DNA of 51,884 bases from Gnetum montanum. Taxonomy: Eukaryota; Streptophyta; Gnetopsida; Gnetales; Gnetaceae. Location: NCBI GenBank assembly GCA_015680685.1, contig MNCI01021002.1, positions 54,010-105,893 of the forward strand, written 5' to 3'. Positions 11,038-22,400 of this stretch are shown one piece after another; the first letter of the stretch is position 1, and each line of letters opens with the position of its first letter. Under the pieces are notes generated by a model. It saw only the letters and a list, made by a program, of their open reading frames with translations. It was not told where the DNA came from and made no database searches. The position numbers and the translations under genes are program-made.

Positions 11038-11718
11038 TGCGATGCGATATCGCAGCCCGCCGCCAATTCTATAAATAAGAGGCGGCTCTCCCTTGTTTCT
11101 TAGTTTTAGTTAGATTGTAGTGAAACTCTGGCAATTTTCTCTGTCCAGAGATAGAATATTTTCCAGTGTCTGCCCACAGTGTGGTGAATGTAATTGTACG
11201 ACATCCTTTATTCGAGTGTGACATACTTGGACACGCATATGACCAGCAATAAAGATCGAGATTACTTCATCATTGTAGCATTCACTTTGTTTATTTATTT
11301 ATTTAATTATTATTCACTGCTTTCCTAATTAGTCTCTCTCACCCTTAAACTCATGTTAAAACGTGGAATGAGTACGACTTGATTACAAGCATTTAAGTGT
11401 GACTACTTGGTAACCCAGTAGCGTACCTAGGATCTGCGCTTGGTAATNCAAGTCACATGCTCTAACCAATTAAGCAATGCTAATTTGAGTTACATTTGTA
11501 AAGACACTATTATAGGGAAGCATTGCTCGGCACCACCCAAGAGTCCAAAATTACCAAAATTACTAGAGGAGACTTAAGGTGGACTATGTCTCAACATTAT
11601 TGATGAGTGGCGAGGTACCCCTACACTCAACCATACAAATATGAGCATTTCACGTGCAATCCGGTCGAACTTTGCAGACGAACTAGTTGTGGCACCTAGA
11701 CAATTAGGCTTAGGTCGC
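11038..11718 (+). repeat. GATATC-LTR copy 3, interrupted by a 280-bp insertion
   Basis: It begins inside U3 (GCGATATCGCAGCCCGCCGCC), has a TATA box at 11070 and the GCAGTGTGGTGAATGTAATT segment, then breaks at about 11321. The last part, GATGAGTGGCGAGGTACCCC to GTGGCACCTAGACAATTAGG, resumes at about 11605. The inserted piece is absent from copy 2. The TGATGA start is missing, so this is a partial copy. Confidence 0.75.
11322..11604 (-). mobile_element. SINE-like insertion in LTR copy 3
   Basis: About 280 bp absent from the homologous LTR copy. On the minus strand it contains a tRNA-like block, GCTTAATTGGTTAGAGC (A-box type D-arm), then ATGTGACTTG around an N at 11448. The T-arm/B box is weak. 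It could be a tRNA-derived SINE or an embedded tRNA fossil. Confidence 0.4.
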
Positions 11719-12300
11719 AGTTCGTTGTCTTCCCACTTGGAACTAGTATTATATTTGTCACATATGGTTTAGTCCAAAGTGAGGTGTATGATGGGTTTTC
11801 TATCCTAATGCTACTCCTGAAAGCAATGGAAAGTAATATTAACTAAGCTAAGAGAGAAAGGGTAAAAGAATCTAATCTAGCCTAAGTGCGATGAGCATCT
11901 GTTCCTTGATTATCCGTACACNTGGGTGTATCTATGTTCAATTATTTTAGATTCCAACACGCCCACACTTTGATTCTGATGGATATGTTGATCTAACACA
12001 CTATTATGTATAAGTTCATGTTAGGTATATGTCTTGGGGTATATATCTTCATCTAGTTTTGGTTTAGGGTCCAACACACTCACAACCCCTCTACCCTTAG
12101 TTTTGGTTTAACAATGAAGTATTAGCCTAGTGGTAAGACACTTGATTTGAAAGCTCCAAGTTAAAGCTTTGATTCTAGTGGGCAATATTGAGTTATAAAA
12201 TTTTAATTAGATTATATATCTTAAAGTATATATATATATATTATAATTATTTGAGGATTCTACCCCTCTTCCCTACCCATCTAATTTTGTTTTCATCATA
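11719..12300. other. Intergenic remainder before the C-rich tract
   Basis: Apart from the tRNA-like patch at 12119-12182, a single N at 11922 and a short (TA)n run near 12229, I see no coding or regulatory feature here. Confidence 0.4.
12119..12182 (+). mobile_element. tRNA-derived SINE-like head
   Basis: TTAGCCTAGTGGTAAGAC resembles a pol III A box in a tRNA D-arm. About 35 bases on, AAGCTTTGATTCTAGTGGG resembles the B box (GGTTCGATTCC). The spacing fits a tRNA-like promoter. The body downstream is AT-rich and has no clear end. Confidence 0.45.
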
Positions 12301-12370
12301 ACCTTCCTCCTCTCCCCCGTCCCCAGTCCCCCTTCCCCCTTCCCCCTTCCCCCTCCTCTCATGAAACTAG
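12301..12370. repeat. C-rich tract with quadruplex potential on the minus strand
   Basis: Repeated CCCCCTT units give more than four C runs of at least four bases. The minus strand can form a G-quadruplex and the plus strand an i-motif. The tract abuts the N gap, a typical place for sequencing dropout, and lies about 1 kb upstream of FTB. Confidence 0.75.
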
Positions 12371-12390
12371 GAACCTCTTATCGTGTTTAA

Positions 12391-12746
12391 NNNNNNNNNN
12401 NNNNNNNNNNNNNNNNNNNNNNNNNNNNNNNNNNNNNNNNNNNNNNNNNNNNNNNNNNNNNNNNNNNNNNNNNNNNNNNNNNNNNNNNNNNNNNNNNNNN
12501 NNNNNNNNNNNNNNNNNNNNNNNNNNNNNNNNNNNNNNNNNNNNNNNNNNNNNNNNNNNNNNNNNNNNNNNNNNNNNNNNNNNNNNNNNNNNNNNNNNNN
12601 NNNNNNNNNNNNNNNNNNNNNNNNNNNNNNNNNNNNNNNNNNNNNNNNNNNNNNNNNNNNNNNNNNNNNNNNNNNNNNNNNNNNNNNNNNNNNNNNNNNN
12701 NNNNNNNNNNNNNNNNNNNNNNNNNNNNNNNNNNNNNNNNNNNNNN
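12391..12746. other. Assembly gap (356 N)
   Basis: A run of 356 N. The 64 bases before it (12327-12390) are repeated exactly after it (12747-12810), so the gap probably contains a collapsed or duplicated end of the same contig rather than unknown unique sequence. It lies about 570 bp upstream of the FTB start codon. Confidence 0.97.
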
Positions 12747-12810
12747 TCCCCCTTCCCCCTTCCCCCTTCCCCCTCCTCTCATGAAACTAGGAACCTCTTA
12801 TCGTGTTTAA

Positions 12811-13313
12811 ATTCTTCTCAAAATGTTTGAGCAATAAAGTTTCGTTTGTTGTTGCACATTTTCTTTTTAAAACTTACTTGCTATACCAAACCATGTTAAA
12901 TCTTAACTACTTATGTTGCAAACCATGTTGACTGCTAGCTTAACGATTTGCAAGTGGCAAATTCAAGTTTTCCTTTCGTATCGATATTATGATAAGATAA
13001 CGATAAATGGTCACTGGTCATGATACGAAATTTTTAGCAATTCATTTTTCTCAGAAAGCAGCAGCAACCCCTCTTCACAGAATAGTTTCATGGAACCACG
13101 CTTTCGCTTTCTCTTTCGCTTTTGGTTTATGCTTGCTCCCGTCTGACAAAGGTTGGATATGTTTTTTCATGTATGCGCTGTTGGAATGTGTGTTAACTTT
13201 TCCGGGTAGTAGCATTTGATGAATCTCAATCCTCTGGTAAGCGGGTCTGGAATTTGGAAAGCTCAGGTGGTGACTACGTTCGTCCATTCAAATTCAGTGT
13301 CTTGTTTCTGGTG
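12811..13313 (+). promoter_or_regulatory. Presumed FTB proximal promoter and 5' UTR
   Basis: About 500 bp separate the repeat beside the assembly gap from the FTB start codon. It is less AT-rich near 13060-13140 and has a CT-rich run (CGCTTTCTCTTTCGCTTT), typical of plant 5' UTRs. I see no convincing TATA box. The transcription start cannot be placed from sequence alone. Confidence 0.35.
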
Positions 13314-13429
13314 ATGGAGATGGCTTCTTCTCTCACATCAACCGAACAAGCGCAATTGCAACTCGAACACGACGTTCTGGAGATATTCGAATATTTTCAT
13401 ATGTTGAACCCGGAAGAACGATCATTCAT
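13314..13429 (+). CDS. FTB: FTB exon 1 (residues 1-38 plus two bases of M39)
   Basis: The exon starts MEMASSLTSTEQ and ends EERSF. It is the variable N-terminal helix region that precedes the barrel. The donor is CAT|GTAAGT, close to the consensus, and leaves the phase that exon 2 needs. The first ATG is chosen because the length before the conserved HLDYVL helix then matches plant FTB. This is the least conserved exon, so the start is less certain than the rest. Confidence 0.85.
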
Positions 13430-16400
13430 GTAAGTAGGTAACTTTTGCTGCTTGTTTCATTTTTATAGATTTTTACTTGTGTTTATGGTATCCCGAGGAT
13501 GTCCAAATCCAAACGAACAATTTCTGCGATAGAAATCATTTTCATCCTAATTTTTACTGGAATGGAGATTGGAGAATGGTCGCAATCAAATACTACGAAT
13601 AATTTTTTAAGACAATGCATACCTAGATAGCTCATCGTTAGGCAACATGTGTTATAAGATTAAATCTGAGCTGTGCCTCTACTGTGGAAATTTAAGTCCG
13701 CCTTGAAAAGCAAGAAGGCTTAAGAGGCTACTGAAAAAATGAATTTCCCAACCAAAAGTTAAAAAAGAGAATTCCAAATTGAGCAATGGGTTTTAAAGAA
13801 ACATTCAATACAAGGGTAACTTTGGTGTAGGCAAGTTTACCTTTTGTGACACACTTTTTGAAAATTTTACAATATTGCATAAATGGATGCAAATGATACA
13901 ATTGTTTATATAGATGTGACAAATTAACCATATACCTTTGAATCACCTATATATCATCATCATCATCATCCTAGCCTTGTCTTAATAAAATGGGGTCAGC
14001 CACATGAGTTCTTTTTTGCCCTTCCCCTCTATGACAGCCATATCTTTGTTATTTGTAGTTTTTTCAAATCATCTTTAATCATTTTTTCCCATGTCTTTTT
14101 TGGTATTTATTTTGTCAGCTTTCATGGAACAGTGATATAGCAACCTTTTTTTATAAACTCATTTTCTGATATTCTTTGCACATGTCCAAACCATCTAAGT
14201 CACTATTCTTGTATCTTCTCTAAGATAGAAGCCATTGTATTATGTAGTTTATCTGTTCTATTATCATTCAACATTTATTGAAGCATTCACATTTTCTGCC
14301 ATACTGATTTGTTGTTCATGCCTCTTTGTACTATCCGACATTTAACACTATATAAGATAGCAGACCTAGTTGCTATCTTGTAAAATTTTCTCTTTAATAT
14401 TATTGGTATTTTTTATCAAATAGAATACCACTAGCCTATCTCCATTTTGACTATCCTACCTCAATTTTATTTTTGATATCTTTTTGAATTTCACCATTTG
14501 ATTGGAGGATTGATCCTAGGTAGCAGAATTGTTTGCAGCGAGGGATATAATTGTCTTGAATTGTTACTTCTATTTCACCATTGTTTAAAGTAAGGGACTT
14601 TATTGCCTTGAATCTCCTACATATGATGTAGCTTTATTTCTAAGTGATGCAAAGGGTCATTAGATAAGTTGAAAATTTAAGTCTGTTTTGTTATCATTGA
14701 GGAATGACAATGCAAAGTTTAGAAAATGACCGGACATCAAATCAAGATTACGAGTTTAATGCATGGTATGGAAGTATTGATACATCAAGTGGCATAAACA
14801 TTTGGGTTTATAATGCAGTTATAACTATATATATATATAAAATAAATGTGTAGCTTGAAGGATTGCAACAGGTAGGAAAGTTATATATGGTGTTAGAAAC
14901 ATATGAAAAAAGAGGAAATTGGAGATACAAAATTTTATCACAGTTGTGATAGCAATGACTTTATATGGTATACTGGCAATGCATAGTTGAAAACTATGGA
15001 AAAGGATAGAAGCTGAATAGAAAAGAAGTCTGACTCAATTTGAGTTCAATTATCATGCTAAAAGGAGACATGTTATTATTGGAATATAAAGCTATTTCTC
15101 TACTTGTCACGTATAGCCAGGAGACTGCAACTTCATGAAAAGTAAATTCTGAGAAAGCGCTTCAACAATTCATGATGATTGTTGATTTACCTTATAGAAA
15201 TATGGCTTCAATAGTAGGGGATTGAAGAACGAGAACTAAAACAGTGGATAGAACTTCCATTTGTTTGATGGTCAAAAGACATATACAAAGTTTTTAAAGC
15301 AATATTAATGGCACAAGGAAAATTTACTTTAGAATAATTAAAATCAGAGTTCTCGGAGAGAATGCTTATCTACCTAGATCTAAGAGTCTGGTTGTGTGTG
15401 AGGATACAAATTAGTAGACCATGAATGGTTTTACTTTCACTCAAGATGGAAATAGGTTGATGGATAAGCATCTTGTATAAAAAAACATTTAGAATTTTTG
15501 TTGTACATCATAAAGTTGAGCATGAATACTGCATCTTCCTGGAATGCCACTTATAAAGACTCTTTGCAAAAAGTTGAGCATTAAAGTGAAGCCAAATCTT
15601 TAGACTTTTTAAAAAGTCCTTGTTGAAAAAATTAAAAAAAGTTGTTATGTCCTTTTTCTTTTTTCTTTTTAAGTTAAGGCCATATTTCTACAACAGCACC
15701 TTTAGGCTCACATGTATAGGGTGCTAGTATTAGGCTTTGAACTCAGTACCTTTGGGTGCAAGGCAATGTGAAATAATCAACTGGCCAATGGCCAGTGCTA
15801 GTCTTGTCCCTTCTAATACTTTTGTTTTATTTTTAGGAGTGGGTTTTTGTTTGTTTTGGCGAATTTGGGTTTTTATTTTCTTTTTCTAGGTGGGGCCTGG
15901 GAGGGGGGGTGTGGCGGGGGGGCACAGCGTGGGTGGTGTGTGTTGGGGGTGGGTGGTGCAGGTTACTTCTATAATGTAAAGGGGAATATAAAAGTTCCAT
16001 ATATATCTGAAAATGTAATTTTGGAAAGTTCTAGAGGGTTGTAGAAATGGTTAGGAAGGGCTAAAAATGGCTGTATTTGTTTAGTATGCTTGTTAAGGCT
16101 TGGATACCTATTGTACTTGGAGATCAGTTTGCCCTGATTCATTTTAATACAAGAGATCTGCATTGCTTTCCTGTGGGGGGCTTTCCACGTAATTCCTAAT
16201 GTGTTGTTTCTTATTTTTTTCTTTTCATTTTCTTTCTGCAGCTTTATCTCAGTGATATTTTACAAGATGGAGAAAATTTGCTAGTCTATTTTTGTGCGTC
16301 TTTTCAACTTTCTACTTTATCCATAGACCATTTCATTGAGCAAAGGTTTCAAATTTATTAAATCACAGGCTTTCTCAATAGAATCGTCAAAGCATCTTTT

Positions 16401-19400
16401 AGTTTTAATTCAGTTTCAGTTTTACAAGTACACAGGATTTAATTTTTAAGAAATTGGAAGCTATATTTGCCATCAGCAATCTTAGGAACATGTCTTAATG
16501 GATTTGTAGTTAGTGGACATGGAAGTATAATCCTAATTTAATTTTAGGGTCATCTCAGATTGTTGAAACATGCTTTCAATTATTTGCCATTTGTATATAT
16601 TTTTCACTATTTTACTTTTTCATCTTTAAGTTTTCAACTATCAGTTTTGGCTATTTGCAAGACTGTTAGAAACTGTTTTATTTACATATCTAAAGTGCCC
16701 TAGATGAGTACACAATTTTTATACATTAGAACATGTTTTAACATATCTTTTGCTTGGTATTAACCAAACTTATCAAAGTGCAATCATGATTCAAATATGT
16801 AAGTTCTAAATTCAAAGTATTAACTATTGATGGGTAGTAGCATATAAGATGTAGAGCAACCAGAGGAGACAAAGACTTATCTCTTCATGATTGATCCTTG
16901 TACTGAAAATATATTTTTGTAATATTCAGAAACTCAAATTTTGGTCTGGTTTCATTTATATGAGAGTTTGGTTATTTGATGGAATTGCACCAAGTTTCAA
17001 CCATCAATATGCGAGAGCATCTAGTCAAATACTGGTTTTTGGGTGTTTGTTGTAAAGTTTGAAATATCAATCATTGATGACTAATAATATCTAGTCATAA
17101 GATGTAGAGCATGCAGTTGAGACAGAGACTCATCCTTTTATATATTTCTTTTACAAGCAGATCTCATCTTAGTAATACTTGGCTAAGAATCCAAATTGTG
17201 GGTGAAAAGGGTTGTATTTGAGTTAGATGATGCAAATGTTCTTGGTATTATGAAACCTGTAATTTTCTGTTGATGCTCATAGCAAGGCCTGACTTTCCTG
17301 CTGCTGTTATGATTGCTCTGTGTACTGCAAATCATATTTTGTAATTTCCAGAAACACTAGTTTTATTTGGTTGCATTTTTAAAATGAAATTTTTGTTGTT
17401 GGATGCAATTGCACTAACCCCCAACATGGTTTTGGCAGGATGTACAATTATGCTAAATTGATGATTTTCTTCATAAAAAAATAAAAATGGTTTTGGCATT
17501 TTTAAATGTAAAAGATCCATCAGCATTTTGGTGCCTTTATTCCAACAACATGGGCTAACCATGAAGGCGGGGCTAATGTGGGTATATTATTTGACAGTGA
17601 GTTTTTTTGCCATAGCTGGCTTTCTACCGGATACTATAGTCCTTGAATATATAGTTTTACTGTGCCCCAGGTAGCCCTGGAATGAAATGGTTGTCAATTT
17701 TGATATGTTTTGTCTTATAATGAAAAACTGGATTACTTGTAATAGCGAACGTGCTTTTGTTGTCACAATATGGGGCTGATATTCCACTTCTACCAATCAC
17801 ACTATGCATCAACTTCCTTATCCATACTAGCCAATGCTCTCCTCTGCTTTTGAACTGACCACTGTCTTTTGCTTCTTGCTATGCCAAGATATGAAAAGAT
17901 ACATAGAATGTGATATTATGCTTCTTGAAGTAGAGATAATGCCCTTAGAAGTTGAAGCTATTCATTAGTTTATAGCCTGCACTCATAATTTCTTGAATTC
18001 TCATTGAGTAAATACTCCAAAAAAGTGATGATGAAAACCTAAGATAAAAGATTATTTTATGAGGGAGTTCTATGGCTTAGTAAATGGAATATTCAAGAAT
18101 ACACTCTTTATTTTGATCCTAAGCAAGTTCGCAAATTGATGAAATAAGTAGTATTTTGAAATCTTTGGGAAAATGTAGAAGGAAAAAACATTTTTATTTG
18201 AATAGTATTAGGGGAGGCCTTAATTTAAAGGCAGACTACTTATTTGCCATTATTCCTCATCATTTGTGATGCACAATTAGTAGAGTATGAATGGGATCTC
18301 ATCATTTGAAAGTTGAAACAGGTAGATGACTAAAAATTGCTTGTGAGGAAAGAATATGCAAACTGTGCTATATAAATAGCATTGAAGATGAACTTCACAT
18401 TTTCCTACAATGTCCTACGTTTGAGCACATTAGATATAGATGGGATGTTACAGTTGCAAATTTGGATGATTTGTTTAAATGTTACAAAGAACACTTGGTA
18501 ATTTTCTTAATGAGATTGCTGTGCTTTTTCAGNGAAGAACACTTGGTAATTTTCTTAATGAGATTGCTGTGCTTTTTCAGCCTTTGGCTTTAGGCCTTGT
18601 TCTAAAGTCTGAAAAGTCACTGAAAAGAAAACCATCCCATGTAACTAGGAGCTTCATTGCTGTTGCAAAACTCATAGCATGTACGTTTCTGCTATCTAGT
18701 AGATTCAAAGGGTCTACTATCCAATAGAGCCAAAGGGTTTACGGATGTAATAAAACTTTAGTTTCTGTCAAAGTGGAATAGGAGAATAAATCTTTACCAA
18801 AAAGTACAATGAATCAAGAGTGATGCAAGCTGCAAATTTGTCTGCTTGAAGAATTTGAATTTGGGTGAGAACCTTAGAGACAAATTGTTAATTCCAAACA
18901 ACACAAATGCAGCCTGTTAAGGTGACCTAAACAGATAGATAGATGTTCCAAAACAATGCAAGTGCTTACTGTCAAGTGGAATTAGTTAGACAGATTGATA
19001 TTCTGAATCAATGTAAGTGCAAGTTGGCAAGCGAAACAAGGCACAGAGATTGATATTCCGAAACAATATAAGTGCAGGCTATCAAGAAGAATTGGGTAGA
19101 AAGCATTTGAAATGTGGCATTTGTTATACCTACTTTGATGCAGTGGGTATGACAAATAGACTTTTATAACTAAAGTTAGGGTTCGGGTTGTGATTGGATT
19201 GAGTCAGCCTAAGTTAGGTTAGCATAAATTGGTTTAAGTTCTAACTCACTGTGGCCTCATTATTTTCCCAAAAGCATCAAAGTACAAAAATACTAAATTT
19301 ACCTAAAGCATAACATAAAACTGACTTAGAGCTAATTTAAGTTAATATACATAAACAATTAAAATTCAATATTCCATAAATAGACAACATAACATACTAG

Positions 19401-22400
19401 CTAAGTTCTGAACTCATGCTCAATCAAGCAATATATAACCCAAATATAATTTCAAAAGGAATTGAAATTGCAGATAAAACAATTAGTGAAATTTTACATG
19501 AATTTAAATGGCTAACTTAGCAAGCAACATAACATAGTATACCTGCAAAAAAGTTTCAACTCACAGCTAAACTATATTACCTATGGACCTACATGACCAA
19601 GTTAATAGACAATGTCTAAACACTTTTAAAAGATAAGAAAGAATGCGGGTCCTAACAGTGTGAGGTTCAAAACATCAACCAAAGACCAAAATGGTAAGAC
19701 ATGAAGTTATGAGTATATCAATGTCTTAACATCTATACATGTTAATATTTATACATTATCAAACTCTTGGGAGATCTCCTGTGTACCTAGGTGAGCACTG
19801 AATATTATCTTTAGCTATTTTTACACCATGGATGTATTAAGAATTCTGTTTGCCATTGCTTTGTGGTGTATTGTCACCCTTATTGATTTAAAAAGATTCA
19901 AGTATATTCATATGCATGGTGTCCTGACCTTTGATTGTTTTCTAGTAGATAATAAATTAACTTTATAATTCATTTTGTTTGAATTTTGGATTTCATAAAT
20001 TTGCTATCCTTGTTTCCCAGGTTGGAGTTGCATCATTCCAAGCATCTTGATTATGTGTTGCGAGGTCTAAAGCATCTTGGTCCAAGCTACACAGTTTTAG
20101 ATGCCAAGTATTTGTTTCCTGTTTTTTGTCATAAATTTTTTCCTAATGCTTGTGTTTTTCCTAGACATTATCAAATCAATCATGGATGATTCAGCATCTA
20201 TTTGAGATATTAATCAGGACATTTTTAACAGTTGCATTAAGATTAATAATCAATATCGCTTTATCTTTATGCAATGTTGTTAATCTGTTATAGGAAATGA
20301 CACTTCTATTGTTTGCAAAAAGACTGATTTGTTTGATTATAGTTAGTTTAGCTGTGTTAGTGTGTTTTCCTTTGTAGTTCTGGCAAGTTGTTGAATGTAG
20401 AAATAGAATAGAAGAAGCTGAAAAACAGTGAAATGAAAAGAGACAAATTTGCAGCAGGTTATCTTTGGGAAATCTCAAAAAGGCTCTATCTTCAAAGGCT
20501 CATGACTGTAGCAAGCCTTAATGTGTAAAATCCAGTCCATCAAGCAACCTAAACCTGGGTTTAAAGAGGTAGAGATCATTATATTGTAAGGGGAATGATA
20601 GTAGCTGCAGCTTAGTCACATAGTTTTTCATATGGGAAAGCACCCGTTCAAAGGTTTCTCTTGGACCGTTGTCTGCCCTTCACCCCCATTAGGTTTTGTT
20701 TTAGCATGATCTCATAACATTTTGTGTTACATAGTTTATAACATATTCCTAACAAGTTTTCAGGTATGTTGGATGCTGATATACTTTTTGATTAAGGTAG
20801 GCTGATTCATTCATTTCATTTTTAAAATGCCACTGTCCTTGTTCCAAGGCAGTTTCAATTTTATCAAATTTGTATATCAGTTTAGAGAAATAGAGCGTGG
20901 TCATACCATCGTTCACATTCTATTTTTTTTTTTAAACAAAATTAATGGGCTAGGAAGGAAAAATATCTTTGATAAATTTTGCAACCTCTGCTTTTCATTG
21001 TGTACCTAGTAATTGAAATAGCTGAAGTGGTTTCGTAATCGTTAAATTCTACTATAAAACAGCATGTACGGAATGCTAACAAACAATTAGTTCTTGATTT
21101 TGTTATTGCAGTCGGCCTTGGCTATGCTACTGGATTCTGCACTCTGTTTTCATTTTAGGAAGTTCTGTAGATACAGATCTCAAACAACGGACGATTGATT
21201 TTCTTTGCCGTTGTCAGGTTCATTCAGTTCTCAACATACTTATATTTTAAATTTTGTTTTGATTTGTTTTGGCATTGAATTCTCTCGTTTTTTAAGGGTA
21301 GGCTAACTTTTCATCTCAATTAGTTCATTTTATTTTTCAGAAACCATGATGTTTTCAAAGTTAGCCTACTTGAAACTTTTTAGATGGTTGCTAGTCAGGC
21401 TAAATCTAGTTGCTATAACTACATTTGTTGCACGTTTGTTTTTGTTTGTTGTGGAACTGTATGCTATCCTTTGATTGATGCATGTAAAGAGGATACTATG
21501 CAACATAGGCCGGATTAAGTTCTCAGATAGAGACATCAATGCCTGTTTAATGCTTAAAAGTATCTTATGTGATAACCATATTGTTATCACTATGAAAGAT
21601 TTTTCTACACTTGGGAAATTGGTTTTAGTTTGAACATTTTGATCATGAGTGCAAACTGGTGACTTTATGAGATCTGTTGATGGATGCTTGTTACTTTTGG
21701 TTGGACATAGATATTAATGTTACTAACTGAATGTCTTTGCAGTGACAGCATTATTTATTTGATTTGTAGTGAAGTAAGTTTTTTGCTTTTTAAATTTGCG
21801 GAAATTGATATAGATCTTGAAGCTTAATTTAAGGAAGCATGGTATATTTGCTTTAGCTAAAGTTTTAATATACAAGTTCAATAACATATTTAAGCATCTA
21901 TGTAACCAGCATTGCTTTTGATGCAGGATACTGAAGGTGGGTATGGTGGAGGTCCTGGGCAGGTGAAAAATTGCTATATGCTAAATGAATGTACATGAAT
22001 GAATTAAAATGCTGGTTATAAGTTATAACTAAGTTCATTTGTATGTACTTTATATGAGTTATTATACTTGAAATATGGTACATGATATGCTGTTGCTATA
22101 TTATTAGTTCCTTTTGCTTTTTCTTCTAGTTGAACCCTTTTCTACAAGCCTAAATCAGTTAGTAGGAGAGATGCTAGGAGATCCACTGTGGGCATACTTC
22201 AGTAGGGCAAGAAATGGAAAGAGTTACACTTGAATTCATTGGGATTGTTCTTACTTGGAACATCTGCAAGGAGGAAAGGGAATATAAAGAGGAAAAAAGG
22301 GGTTTCTACATTTATCACAACAACTAAGTAATTCGAATACAGCGAATGAATTCTGATCTTTTTAACGAAAGTAAATACCTTTTAAAATCATTTGTCCAAC

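Larger units (their letters stand above)
13430..20020 (+). other. FTB intron 1 (6591 bp)
   Basis: The intron is bounded by GTAAGT and TTTCCCAG. It holds an antisense RTE fragment, two sense family B LINE fragments, a G-rich tract, a SINE-like patch and an interspersed minisatellite, each listed separately. The stretches 14661-15030, 15801-15890, 15962-17860 and 19101-20020 contain AT-rich sequence in which I see no coding signal. An old diverged direct repeat can be seen between about 16783-17000 and 17060-17425. Confidence 0.85.

Noticed and set aside
12383-12784. Long ORFs on both strands across the N gap
   Set aside because: They consist almost wholly of X from the N run.
13007-13287. 70-residue ORFs on both strands just upstream of FTB
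   Set aside because: Mirror ORFs in the 5' UTR/promoter region without recognisable domains; at most an upstream ORF.
20827-21009. Short ORF in FTB intron 2 with an Ile/Phe-rich stretch
   Set aside because: Contains a poly-T run and no homology; would break the FTB frame if retained.
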